From contig JADGEQ010000031.1 of assembly GCA_016744295.1 (NCBI GenBank), positions 1 through 64,000 of the forward strand: a DNA stretch of 64,000 nucleotides, given 5' to 3'. A program made the position numbers and the translations under genes. Positions within the stretch are counted from its first letter, which is position 1, and each line of letters opens with the position of its first letter. Positions 23,958 through 32,502 of the stretch are shown here, in pieces. This stretch comes from Desulfobacteraceae bacterium. GTDB lineage: Bacteria; Desulfobacterota; Desulfobacteria; Desulfobacterales; Desulfobacteraceae. The notes under the pieces are model-generated. The model worked only from the letters and a program-made list of their open reading frames with translations. It did no database searches and had not been told where the DNA came from.

Positions 23958-25307
23958 ATGGAACAGGCAAGGATCCTGGTGGTTGATGATGAACTGGTGA
24001 TCCGTGAATCTTTGGGCGGCTGGCTTAAACGGGACGGATACCATGTCAGCACCGTATCAAGCGGTGAAAAAGCCCTTGAAATTCTAAAGTATAATAGTTT
24101 TGATGTTATCCTGCTTGACATCCAGATGGATGGGATCAGTGGAATGGATGTTCTGACCCATGTGAAGGAAGAATATCCTGATATCGATGTGATCATGATC
24201 ACAGCATTTGGATCTATCCCCTCGGCTGTTTCCGCTATGAAATCCCATGCCTTTGATTATCTTCTAAAGCCCTTTGACCCGGATGAACTGGGCGTTCTGA
24301 TCAAAAAAATCATGGATCACCGGGCACGAAAAAAGGAAAACATCTTTTTAAAAGACGATGTTGAGCAGCGCACCCGGTTTGAAAGCATGATCGGTCAGTC
24401 AGCACCCATGCAGAAAGTTTTCAGCCTGATCAATGATATCAGGGACAGTGACGCCACTGTGCTGATTACAGGTGAAACCGGTTCAGGCAAAGGCTTGGCT
24501 GCCAAAGCCATTCATACCAACAGCCGGGTTAGGGAGGGCCCCTTTGTCAGTGTCAATTGCGGTGCCATTCCCAGGCATATCATGGAAAGCGAATTGTTCG
24601 GCCACAGGAAGGGAGCCTTTACCGATGCCAAGGAAAACCGGAGGGGCCGGCTGGAGCTGGCCAATGGCGGGACTCTTTTTTTGGATGAAATCGGTGAAAT
24701 CAGTATGCGCATGCAGATTGATCTGCTCCAGGTTCTGGAAGATAAAATATTTTATAAGGTGGGCGGAACCCAGCCCCTCACCGCAGATTTCAGGGTGATC
24801 GCCGCAACCAATGCAGATCTTACCCAGGCCATCCAGGATAAAAGATTTAGGGAAGATCTGTTTTATCGCCTCAATGTGATCTCCTTTACCATGCCGACCC
24901 TGAGAAAGCGCAAGGAGGATATCCCCCTTTTGGCCCAGCATTTTTTGACCAAGTTTACCCAGGAAGTCAACCGGGGGGTGGAACGGATCAGCCGGGATGC
25001 CATGGATGAACTTATGCTCTATGAGTGGCCGGGGAACGTGAGGGAATTGTCCAACGCCATTGAGCGGGCTGTGGTGGTTTGCAAAACCAGGACGATCACC
25101 CCCTTTGACCTGCCCATTGGCCCTTCTTTGGAGGACGAGCTTCGGGAACGATATTCTTCCCTCAATGATATGGAAAAGCAGCATATCCGCAAAATTCTCG
25201 AGCAGTCCGGGTGGAATATTTCCAAGAGCGCTGCCATCCTGGGGATTGACAGGTCCACCCTGTATAATAAAATCAAACGTTACGAATTGATCTCTCCCCG
25301 TGTCTGA
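23958..25307 (+). CDS. Sigma-54-dependent response regulator (NtrC type)
   Basis: 449 residues. The receiver domain (1-120) has the acidic pair DD at 10-11, phospho-acceptor Asp54 and Lys in LKPF. The AAA+ domain has Walker A GETGSGKG, then ESELFGHRKGAFTDA: the sigma-54 loop reads GAFTDA where GAFTGA is usual. Walker B is GGTLFLDEIGE. A Fis-type helix-turn-helix closes the protein (NISKSAAILGIDRSTLYNKIK). AAAAAGGAGG lies five bases before the chosen ATG. It overlaps the archaemetzincin gene by 8 bases, and a histidine kinase lies 2.8 kb further on, its likely partner. Confidence 0.9.
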   Translation: MEQARILVVDDELVIRESLGGWLKRDGYHVSTVSSGEKALEILKYNSFDVILLDIQMDGISGMDVLTHVKEEYPDIDVIMITAFGSIPSAVSAMKSHAFDYLLKPFDPDELGVLIKKIMDHRARKKENIFLKDDVEQRTRFESMIGQSAPMQKVFSLINDIRDSDATVLITGETGSGKGLAAKAIHTNSRVREGPFVSVNCGAIPRHIMESELFGHRKGAFTDAKENRRGRLELANGGTLFLDEIGEISMRMQIDLLQVLEDKIFYKVGGTQPLTADFRVIAATNADLTQAIQDKRFREDLFYRLNVISFTMPTLRKRKEDIPLLAQHFLTKFTQEVNRGVERISRDAMDELMLYEWPGNVRELSNAIERAVVVCKTRTITPFDLPIGPSLEDELRERYSSLNDMEKQHIRKILEQSGWNISKSAAILGIDRSTLYNKIKRYELISPRV

Positions 25308-25863
25308 TCTCCCGGTCCCAAGACCCGACACCATCCTTGTTTCTCCTGTGGGGAAAATTGCTCCCTGGATCACCAGGGCCATTGTCGATAAAATGGAGGG
25401 TTTTTTTGGGTTTAAAGCAAAGGAGGTTTCTTTGTTGGAGGATATTTTATTTGCCTTTGATCCGGACCGGAACCAATATCATTCCACCCTTATTTTAGAG
25501 GAACTTGCCGCCCGCTGCCCTAAAGTCGGGCTCAAGGTGTTGGCTGTTACCAAAGAGGATCTGTTTATTCCTATTTTGACCCATGTTTACGGAGAGGCCC
25601 AGCTGGGCGGAACGGCTTGTATTATTTCCATTGCAAGGCTCATCACCGGGCCTGATATGGGCGGGGTGGACAGCGGGGCTGGCCGCATTGTCAAGGAAGC
25701 CACCCATGAACTGGGACATTGCTTTGATTTGCGCCATTGTGAAGATGAGCATTGTATCATGCATTATTGCCGACAGCTTGCGGATGTGGACAAAAAATCA
25801 AACCAATTTTGTCGATATTGCCGTATCTTTCTGTCGGATAATATCAAGGGACTTGGGGGATGA
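25300..25863 (+). CDS. Archaemetzincin-like metalloprotease (M54)
   Basis: 187 residues. The zinc site HELGHCFDLRHC fits the archaemetzincin pattern HEXXHXXXXXHC, followed by the second zinc-binding cysteines (EHCIMHYC ... FCRYC) that are characteristic of this family. It has no signal peptide. The GTG start at 25300 lies within the end of the response regulator gene and keeps the N-terminal strand TILVSPVGKI, which the family shares. It converges with the GcvH-like gene and overlaps its end by 20 bases. Its substrate is unknown for bacterial members. Confidence 0.85.
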   Translation: MSDLPVPRPDTILVSPVGKIAPWITRAIVDKMEGFFGFKAKEVSLLEDILFAFDPDRNQYHSTLILEELAARCPKVGLKVLAVTKEDLFIPILTHVYGEAQLGGTACIISIARLITGPDMGGVDSGAGRIVKEATHELGHCFDLRHCEDEHCIMHYCRQLADVDKKSNQFCRYCRIFLSDNIKGLGG

Positions 25864-26761
25864 ACTCTTTTACCAACTCATTCCAGGAGACACCCGACAG
25901 ATTTTTGTAGAGGTCCGACACCAGTGCCCCGCCGTCGGCTGCTGCAAGTTGGGTTTTTTCTTCAAGAAAAGAATAGAGATGGGTGACCGCGCTGTCCATG
26001 AATTTTTTTGAACTATTCATAAACAAAAGATGTTTCAACTCTTCTTTCAGATCCGGGCAGTAGAGGGTGAGTATCCATCCGTCGGTATAGGGGGCCTCGG
26101 AGATAAGCCCCGGTTTTTTACGGGCATGGGAATTCACCTCGGTGATAACGCCATTGACCGGGGCGACAAAAGAAACCTTGTGTCCCTGGCGAGCAAGGGT
26201 AATGGCAGCTTTTCCCTGGATCAGTTTTTTTCCCATTAAAGGTGAAGAAAGGGTGTCAAAGGGTCCCAGCAGCCTGGTGGCAAAATCATCAATCCCCATG
26301 CGAACCATCCCATCCTCCTCAATTTTAATCCAGGTGTGGCCCCGGGAAAAATAATATCCCACGGGCAGGGAAATTCCGCTGATATCATCAAATTGAACCG
26401 GCTGTAACAGGGTGTATACCTTGAACTGGTCATTAAAGTACTGGTCAAATTCACAATCAATGCAATGATAGGATTTGGGGCAGGCTTTAAAGTCGATTGC
26501 CCCTTTCATATGATGGACACAGAGCCGTTTTGCCAAGGGTTTTTTCTGTAATTTGTCCTTCCAGAAAATCAGATTCGCTTTTTTCCCTAAGGGTATTATT
26601 CCCTGGTCTTTTGCCGCCTGATTGGAACGGCAGACCCGTGTCATGGCCCGGTCAAACCGGCAAAAGGTACAGGCAAATTGTGTGAAGCATTTTTTCTTTT
26701 TTACCACCCCCGCCTGCATCCAGAGACAGGCAGGGGAATCTTCTTTTATATAATCTTTCAT
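25844..26761 (-). CDS. Cys-rich GcvH-like protein 1
   Basis: 305 residues. The N-terminal part has two cysteine groups (CLWMQAGVVKKKKC....C..C and C..H..C....C..C.FDQ) that probably bind metal. The C-terminal part from about residue 135 resembles glycine-cleavage H protein: YYFSRGHTWIKIEEDGMVRMGIDDFATRLLG and APVNGVITEVN. The lysine that carries lipoate in true H proteins is replaced by Gly, so it is unlikely to act in glycine cleavage. AAGGAG lies five bases before ATG 26761. A second copy follows upstream in tandem, and both sit within a two-component signalling block. Confidence 0.75.
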   Translation of the reverse strand: MKDYIKEDSPACLWMQAGVVKKKKCFTQFACTFCRFDRAMTRVCRSNQAAKDQGIIPLGKKANLIFWKDKLQKKPLAKRLCVHHMKGAIDFKACPKSYHCIDCEFDQYFNDQFKVYTLLQPVQFDDISGISLPVGYYFSRGHTWIKIEEDGMVRMGIDDFATRLLGPFDTLSSPLMGKKLIQGKAAITLARQGHKVSFVAPVNGVITEVNSHARKKPGLISEAPYTDGWILTLYCPDLKEELKHLLFMNSSKKFMDSAVTHLYSFLEEKTQLAAADGGALVSDLYKNLSGVSWNELVKEFIPQVP

Positions 26762-26817
26762 CTTAACTCCTTGGGTATCCATGATAAACAATGCCGGTCA
26801 GTCATAATCCAACCGGA

Positions 26818-27711
26818 TCAGGTGCCCAGAAATTTTTGGGTGAGGTTGTGCCAGCCCAGGGTGGGCAGATTGCCGTATACATTTGATTTTAAGTACCCAC
26901 CGTCTGCGCTTAGGGGGCCGGTGATTTCCTCAATCATCTGTTCAAGGTGAGTCACCTCCCGGTTTAACCAGACAGCGCTTTCTTCATTTGCCGTCAGGTG
27001 CTTGAGGGCAACCTTGAGATCTGAGTTGTGGACAGTAAATAGCCAGCCATCCCTGTAAGGATCCTGCCCAGGAAGGTCGGGTGATTTTCTGACCCCATGG
27101 TTCACACGGGTGATGACCCCGTTTACAGGGGACAGGACATCTGCAAAATTATCCCCTTGCCTTATACCCCAGCCCGCTTTATTCTGGTTCAGTTCCTTAC
27201 CGGTGAGGGGCAGGTCAAACCCGTCGGGACCGCCCAGAACCTTAAAGGAAAAATCATCCATCCCGACCCGGATGACACCGCCGTCTTCGATGCGGGCCCA
27301 GGTATGGCCTGAATGGTAGCATCCCGATGAGTCCAGTTTAAACCCCTTGATATCTGAAATTTCACTTGTCCCATGGACGGTGCCGGGGGACAGGGTATCC
27401 TCAAACAATTGGTCAAAATCGCAATGGCGGCAATTATAATTCATGGGACAGGACCTGTGGTCTGCCCTGCCGGTCATGGTGTGACGGCAGGTTCTGTCGA
27501 GGCTGTCATGTTTTCGCATGGCATCCTGCCAGGAGATGTGCTTGCCTGTGGCTGTCATTTTTTTCATTCCTGAATCATATTTACAGGTGGCACAGTCAAA
27601 ATAATGGGTACAATTCTTTTTTTTCACCACTCCCGCCTGCATCCAGAGACAGGGATAAGTGGGGGTATTCTTGTCAGGCCTTGTTGTCATTGGATCGGGT
27701 TGCTTTGTCAT
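26818..27711 (-). CDS. Cys-rich GcvH-like protein 2
   Basis: 297-residue paralogue of the neighbouring protein, with the same cysteine clusters (PCLWMQAGVVKKKNC ... CATCKYD and CPMNYNCRHCDFDQLF) and a GcvH-like C-terminal domain (CYHSGHTWARIEDGGVIRVGMDDFSFKVLG, SPVNGVITRVN). Here the lipoyl-lysine position reads Asp. The two copies are diverged, so duplication is not recent. AAGGAGG lies five bases before the ATG. Divergent from the kinase gene; the shared gap presumably holds both promoters. Confidence 0.75.
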   Translation of the reverse strand: MTKQPDPMTTRPDKNTPTYPCLWMQAGVVKKKNCTHYFDCATCKYDSGMKKMTATGKHISWQDAMRKHDSLDRTCRHTMTGRADHRSCPMNYNCRHCDFDQLFEDTLSPGTVHGTSEISDIKGFKLDSSGCYHSGHTWARIEDGGVIRVGMDDFSFKVLGGPDGFDLPLTGKELNQNKAGWGIRQGDNFADVLSPVNGVITRVNHGVRKSPDLPGQDPYRDGWLFTVHNSDLKVALKHLTANEESAVWLNREVTHLEQMIEEITGPLSADGGYLKSNVYGNLPTLGWHNLTQKFLGT

Positions 27712-27953
27712 GGAAACCTCCTTTGCGGATAATAGGGGTTAAAAATTACCGTGAATCATTCGAGTATCTAAATAATTTTTATCATAAATGATGGATACTT
27801 AATTTATAAATAGAGAATAGCAAAAAGGATACCAGGCCTGATTTTTTGGATGATTCAAATTTGTAATTCCTTGGTGTTAAGGGGTTTGGCAATGACAGCG
27901 CTCCCTAGCTTCAAGCAGGAATCAGAAATTGGTTTGTTGGATTTTCCAACAGT

Positions 27954-27978
27954 CCTAGTGGGGCAAACTAGGTTTTTT
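27954..27978 (+). terminator. Small hairpin with T-run before kinase gene
   Basis: CCTAGT (27954-27959) pairs with ACTAGG (27967-27972), followed by six T. A second short stem GTTGG-ATTTT-CCAAC lies just upstream. This may be an attenuator in the leader of the kinase transcript. The rest of the gap 27712-28143 is AT-rich with no clear promoter. Confidence 0.5.
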
Positions 27979-27995
27979 AGAGGAGAATACCCAGT

Positions 27996-28157
27996 ATGGC
28001 TGGCGGAGGGGATATGGGGGATTTTACCACAGCCTTGTCCTGGTTTACCACACTAGGGAAAGTTCTTGCGCACCCATTGGATCATATGTTAAAAATTAAA
28101 AACCTTTTCCAAGCAACTATGACCATTTCAAAAGGATATCATCGTGACTTACCCTAA
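27996..28157 (+). CDS. Possible 53-residue protein before the kinase
   Basis: A frame beginning MAGGGDMGDFTTALSWFTT with AGAGGAGAA about nine bases upstream. It overlaps the kinase start by 14 bases, which would couple the two. I recognise no family; the middle is amphipathic (FTTLGKVLAHPLDHMLKIKNLF). It may be a small partner of the kinase or a chance frame. Confidence 0.35.
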   Translation: MAGGGDMGDFTTALSWFTTLGKVLAHPLDHMLKIKNLFQATMTISKGYHRDLP

Positions 28158-29352
28158 AAACGAAATGGAAACTATCTTTAACGGCATCAAGGATTTTATC
28201 CTGATCATCTCCCCGGAACGGGAGATACAGATGGTAAATGATGCCTTTCTAAAACATATGAAGTATGCCCGGAAGGATGTCATCGGCCGGAAGTGTTATG
28301 AGGTGTTCCAGGAGGTCACCCGGAAAAGCAGCAATTGCCATAAAAACTGCCCCCTGGAAGATGTTATCCGGAACAAACGGCATTGCCAGGTGGAATTGAC
28401 CCGGCTGGGATCAGACGGGAAGCCCAATTATACGGAGTTGACCATTTTCCCCATCTGGGAGCAGAAAGGGAAAATTGAAAAGTTCATTGAAGTCAGCCGG
28501 GATATCACCCAGCGGAAGGTAAATGAGACCCAGAACCAGGCGTATCTTCTGAAAATGGTTGAAGAAAGAACCCGGCAATTGAAAGAGAGCCATGAACGGC
28601 TTCTGCACCAGGATAAAATGTCCTCCCTTGGGAAACTGGCCTCCTCGGTTGTCCATGAAATAAACAACCCCGTGGCAGGGGTGTTGAACCTGGTCATGCT
28701 CAGCAAGCGGATTTTAAAGGAAGACCAGATCAACCAGGAGGAACTGAATCAGTTTTTACAATACCTGGATCTGATGGAAACGGAAACCCGGCGTATCAGC
28801 CGCATTGTCAGCAATCTTCTGGTTTTTTCCAGGCAGTCAAAAATTGAGGTGATCAAGTTTGATCTGAATGAACTGATAGACCAGACATTGATGTTGAACT
28901 CAAATTTGTTAAAAATCAACAGGGTGCGGGTCATTGAAGCGCTTGAGCACAACCTGCCCCTGGTCAGCGGATCCGAAGACCAGATTAAGCAGGTGTGCAT
29001 GAATCTTATTTCCAATGCCATTGAAAGTATGGCGGGAAGAGAGAAAAAACGGCTGACCATCAAAACCTTTCGTAAAAATAAGGAAAACGCCATCGGGCTT
29101 GAGATCATCGATACCGGGATGGGAATTCCCAATAAGATAATTCCTAAAATCTTTGACCCCTTTTTTACCACCAAGAAAAGGGGCAAGGGGGTGGGGCTCG
29201 GCCTTTCCGTTGTCTACGGTATCATCAAGGAACATGGCGGAAGCGTGTATGTGGATTCAGTTCCGGGCAAGGGCACCCGATTTTCAGTCACCCTTTACCG
29301 GGAATTGGGTCCGCGAGATGGGGGAAACACACTTTTAGATCCAAGATCATGA
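28144..29352 (+). CDS. PAS-domain sensor histidine kinase
   Basis: 402-residue cytoplasmic kinase with no membrane helix. A PAS domain (about 10-120) contains several Cys (KCYEVF, SNCHKNCPLEDV), a pattern that could bind a cluster or metal. A coiled linker leads to the H-box SSVVHEINNPVAGV, then N-box MNLISNAIESM, G1 DTGMGIP and G2 GKGVGLGLSVV. The GTG start follows AAAGGA; ATG 28168 is an alternative. It is the probable partner of the NtrC-type regulator at 23958, with the GcvH-like proteins encoded in between. Confidence 0.88.
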   Translation: MTYPKNEMETIFNGIKDFILIISPEREIQMVNDAFLKHMKYARKDVIGRKCYEVFQEVTRKSSNCHKNCPLEDVIRNKRHCQVELTRLGSDGKPNYTELTIFPIWEQKGKIEKFIEVSRDITQRKVNETQNQAYLLKMVEERTRQLKESHERLLHQDKMSSLGKLASSVVHEINNPVAGVLNLVMLSKRILKEDQINQEELNQFLQYLDLMETETRRISRIVSNLLVFSRQSKIEVIKFDLNELIDQTLMLNSNLLKINRVRVIEALEHNLPLVSGSEDQIKQVCMNLISNAIESMAGREKKRLTIKTFRKNKENAIGLEIIDTGMGIPNKIIPKIFDPFFTTKKRGKGVGLGLSVVYGIIKEHGGSVYVDSVPGKGTRFSVTLYRELGPRDGGNTLLDPRS

Positions 29353-29528
29353 GCCGGGTACTTCTCTCTTTTTTCCTGATTTTGTTTTTGGTGGCCGGCA
29401 TTGAAGAATACAGGGGTGGGGGACGGAATCCGGCTGTTATTGTCCAATGCCGTCAAGCACAGCTCATATTTGGTTTCATCATTTTGACCCATCCAGATCA
29501 CGTAAATTAAATAACCCGCTATAATCAA

Positions 29529-29631
29529 AAAAGAGACCGGAGACTTGGGGTAGTGGCTTTTTATCCTTGCCTGAAATCAATCCAATAAAAAGAATTAGGT
29601 CCGCTCCCGGCTCTAAGCTGCGGTCTCTTTT
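29529..29631. terminator. Long-loop inverted repeat between convergent genes
   Basis: AAAAGAGACCG (29529-29539) is the exact reverse complement of CGGTCTCTTTT (29621-29631), with an 81-base loop. It lies between the convergent kinase and thioesterase genes and could terminate both strands. The remaining sequence from 29353 holds no gene I can support. Confidence 0.45.
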
Positions 29632-30046
29632 AAAGGCTTTGAACAGCCAAATTTTTACATTTTTTCAATATCCCGGAGGGAAAGATACAACTTTGCCGTT
29701 TGATCCGGTCAAGATGTACACCCAGCAATTCCGATGATGCAACTTCGCTCCTGGTTTCTGCATCATACATTCTATGAATAAGGCGGAGTGTTTTTTCTTT
29801 TACCTCCAGAATTTGGGATTTAACGAAGAGTAAATCCCCAGCGCTGACTTCAGATTTATATTTTGTGATTTGCTCTAAAGCCGCCATGCCTCTATCATTA
29901 TCGCGAATGTAGGTGCTTGTGATTCCGACAGCCGAGAACAAATGCCATGTTGCCTCATCAAACTTGGAGGCATACCATTGTACATTCATATGATTCATGT
30001 GGTCAATCTGACTTGGGTATACTACCCCTCTGTATGTTTCGATCAT
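29630..30046 (-). CDS. Acyl-CoA thioesterase, hotdog fold
   Basis: 138 residues of the 4-hydroxybenzoyl-CoA thioesterase (4HBT) superfamily. The N-terminal YPSQIDHMNHMNVQWYASKFDEATW carries the Asp and conserved H-M-N context of the family active site. It would hydrolyse an acyl-CoA thioester in the cytoplasm. AGAGGTGG precedes the ATG. It is downstream of a decayed acyl-CoA ligase and an ABC exporter on the same strand, possibly the remains of one operon. Confidence 0.8.
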   Translation of the reverse strand: MIETYRGVVYPSQIDHMNHMNVQWYASKFDEATWHLFSAVGITSTYIRDNDRGMAALEQITKYKSEVSAGDLLFVKSQILEVKEKTLRLIHRMYDAETRSEVASSELLGVHLDRIKRQSCIFPSGILKKCKNLAVQSL

Positions 30047-30272
30047 AATCCACCTCTACGGCTTTATTCAAATGAACAGATCGCGTCTGGTTCTTTTGAA
30101 ATAAGTGCCCGTTCTAAATGTTTACGGATTGTTTTTTTCCATCAACAATTTTAATATTTTTGAATCTCACCTTTACACGTCCTCCATACCGATGGTTGCT
30201 GTTGAATTCATATATGCAAGGCGTTTTGTTGAAACCCTAGACAGGAAATCCGATATGATCCCATTCACGGCT

Positions 30273-30668
30273 TCAGGGCATTCCCAAATCACCGGTCCGC
30301 ATCCAGCCATTGCTGCGCAGAATGGCGTCAGTTAGATCAGGCGCATTGTAATAACCAGTCATTGTGGTTGGACTTTTAATTTCAATCTCTCCGATTTCAC
30401 CGGTTGGACATTCTCTGAATTGGAAATCCTAAACCTTCGGAAAGATTAATTTGCTTTTCGGCCGTTATCGGACAACCGCCAACAACTCCCCAGCGGATAG
30501 AGTCAAGACGGTTGTCTGACAGACCTGCCAATAACTCATATAAAATGGGTACACCGGTCAGAGTTGAAACCTAAAATCTATATTAAGAAGCAACTTCCGC
30601 TCATTCTCATCAAGAATTGGAAACTTATTATTTCCTTTATTATTCGCTATCGGAGATATTACATTCAT
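30273..30668 (-). pseudogene. Decayed AMP-forming acyl-CoA ligase
   Basis: Fragments of an adenylate-forming ligase are readable on the minus strand in shifting frames: a start MNVISPIANNKGNN, then TGVPILYELLAGLSDNRLDSI...WGVVGGCPITAEKQI, then TGEIGEIEIKSPTTMTGYYN and NGWMRTGDLG, which stops at a TGA. The AMP-binding P-loop and the C-terminal domain are gone. At least two frameshifts and a large internal deletion are needed to explain this. Bases 30047-30272 hold no further recognisable parts. Confidence 0.75.
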
Positions 30669-30693
30669 AGAATATTCTCCCTATAAATCCGGG

Positions 30694-32502
30694 TCAGATC
30701 TGCTCTTTTTTCAGCAGATGGTGGTATTCTCCCCCAAGACTTACCAATTGCCGGTGGGATCCCTGCTCCCTGATTTTTCCTTCCCGGAGCAGTAAAATTT
30801 GGTCACATTCTCTTATGGTGGAAAGTCTGTGGGCAATGATGATGGACAGTCTGCCTTTCATGAGTTTTTTCATGGCATCGTGGACCCGTTGCTCTGACTG
30901 GGAATCCATGTAGGAGGTGGCCTCGTCAAAGATGATCAGATCCGGGTTAAAGGCAAAGGCCCTGGCAATGCAGATCAATTGTTTTTCCCCTGAGGAAAGG
31001 GGACGGCCCCCTTCCCTTATCTGGGTATCAAGTCCTGCAAATTTTTCAAATATAAAGTTGCAATTGGCCTTTTCAAGAGCTGTTTTAAGATTGGTGTCAT
31101 CTTTTAAATAAGATCTGGGACTTATATTTTCCCCCACGGTTCCCGAAAAAAGAACCGGATCCTGCATCACAAGGGCTGTTCTGCTTCTGATATCTTTGAT
31201 ATTCATTGAGTTATGGGGGATGTCGTTGATCATGATACTTCCCGAATCAGGCCTGTAAAACCCGGTTAAAAGATTGATGATGGAACTTTTTCCGGATCCT
31301 GTCTGACCCACAATACCAATGGCTTTTCCTTTTTCAAGGGAAAAGCTGATCTGTTTGAGCACGGGTTCTTTGGGCGTATAGGAAAAATTAACCTGGTCGA
31401 ATTTTATGGTTTCAATTTTTGTAAGGGAGCTTCGGTTACGGGTGGTCCGTTTGCGGGCCTTTGGCTGTTGAAGAACAAGGATGATTCGCTCCGCCGAAGC
31501 CAGGGCATTTTGGAGCATATTAAATTTTTCAGACAAGTCCCGAAGCGGCCGGAAAAATAGTTTCATATAACTTAAAAAGGCCACCAGCTCTCCCAAAGTC
31601 AGGGTATGGTTTTCAACGGCAAAGCTTCCTGCCCAGAGGATGACGGCAATGCTGGCTACCCCCAGAAATCCGATAAAGGGCATGAACATGGCAAAAATCT
31701 TGATCTGGAACATGGCCGCTGTAAAATGCTCCTGGTTGAGTTGTTCAAATCGGTTCATGAACCGCCCCCTGCTCGAGGTGGTCTGGATGATTTTTATGCC
31801 GGTGATGCCTTCGGAAAAACTATGATTAATCTCAGCAATCTTCTGGCGAATGGTTCTAAAGGCATTTCTTAAAATTTTTGAGAAAATCAGAACACTGATG
31901 ATAATCAGGGGAACTGCCAGGGAAAGGGTTGCGGCCATCCTGGCATTGAGGAAAAACATGACCACAAGAATTCCCACCAAAAGGGCCAGATCCTTAAAAA
32001 CGAAGACCAGAACGCTGGTGAACATTTCATTCATGTTTTCTATATCCCCGGCCACCCGGGACACCAGTCGGCCGCTGGAATTTTTATCATAATAGGAAAT
32101 AGGTAATCCTGTCATATGGTCGAACAGGGCAGATCTCAGGCGCAATATGATTTTTTGACCTGTGTACTCCATGAAAAGGGTCTGGCAAAAATCGACGACA
32201 AAGGCGGTAATGGTAATGCCGGCAAAAATCAGGCAGAACCGGGTAAATGAGGTTATTTTAATTCCTGCAAGGCTTACCCCGGTTCCGGGATTTACCGGCA
32301 GGATAAATCCGTCAAAGGCTTTCTGGGTAAGAAGGGGCATGATCAGTTCAAAAAAGGTGACCGCAAAGACCAAAAGGGTGGTCAGCCCCAGCATCCAGGC
32401 ATAGGGCTTTATAAAGGGCCAAAGCGCCTTTGCCAGGGTAATATTGCCCAGGCGGATTTCATTTTCTTCCGGGGAATTTGGAGCCTGGGCTTTAGTTGTC
32501 AT
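30694..32502 (-). CDS. ABC exporter half-transporter B
   Basis: 602-residue ABC half-exporter: membrane domain with six helices (about 30-330), Walker A GQTGSGKSS, signature LSSGEKQL (in place of LSGGQ), Walker B LIIFDEAT. The departure in the signature motif is typical of one half of heterodimeric exporters. GAGGAGG precedes ATG 32502, which is preferred over an upstream TTG. It overlaps its partner gene by 11 bases, so the two should pair. The substrate is unknown (drug or lipid type). Confidence 0.85.
   Translation of the reverse strand: MTTKAQAPNSPEENEIRLGNITLAKALWPFIKPYAWMLGLTTLLVFAVTFFELIMPLLTQKAFDGFILPVNPGTGVSLAGIKITSFTRFCLIFAGITITAFVVDFCQTLFMEYTGQKIILRLRSALFDHMTGLPISYYDKNSSGRLVSRVAGDIENMNEMFTSVLVFVFKDLALLVGILVVMFFLNARMAATLSLAVPLIIISVLIFSKILRNAFRTIRQKIAEINHSFSEGITGIKIIQTTSSRGRFMNRFEQLNQEHFTAAMFQIKIFAMFMPFIGFLGVASIAVILWAGSFAVENHTLTLGELVAFLSYMKLFFRPLRDLSEKFNMLQNALASAERIILVLQQPKARKRTTRNRSSLTKIETIKFDQVNFSYTPKEPVLKQISFSLEKGKAIGIVGQTGSGKSSIINLLTGFYRPDSGSIMINDIPHNSMNIKDIRSRTALVMQDPVLFSGTVGENISPRSYLKDDTNLKTALEKANCNFIFEKFAGLDTQIREGGRPLSSGEKQLICIARAFAFNPDLIIFDEATSYMDSQSEQRVHDAMKKLMKGRLSIIIAHRLSTIRECDQILLLREGKIREQGSHRQLVSLGGEYHHLLKKEQI

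Noticed and set aside
29295..29528. 77-residue minus-strand frame at the end of the kinase gene
   Set aside because: It overlaps the kinase C-terminus and lacks a ribosome site and family features.
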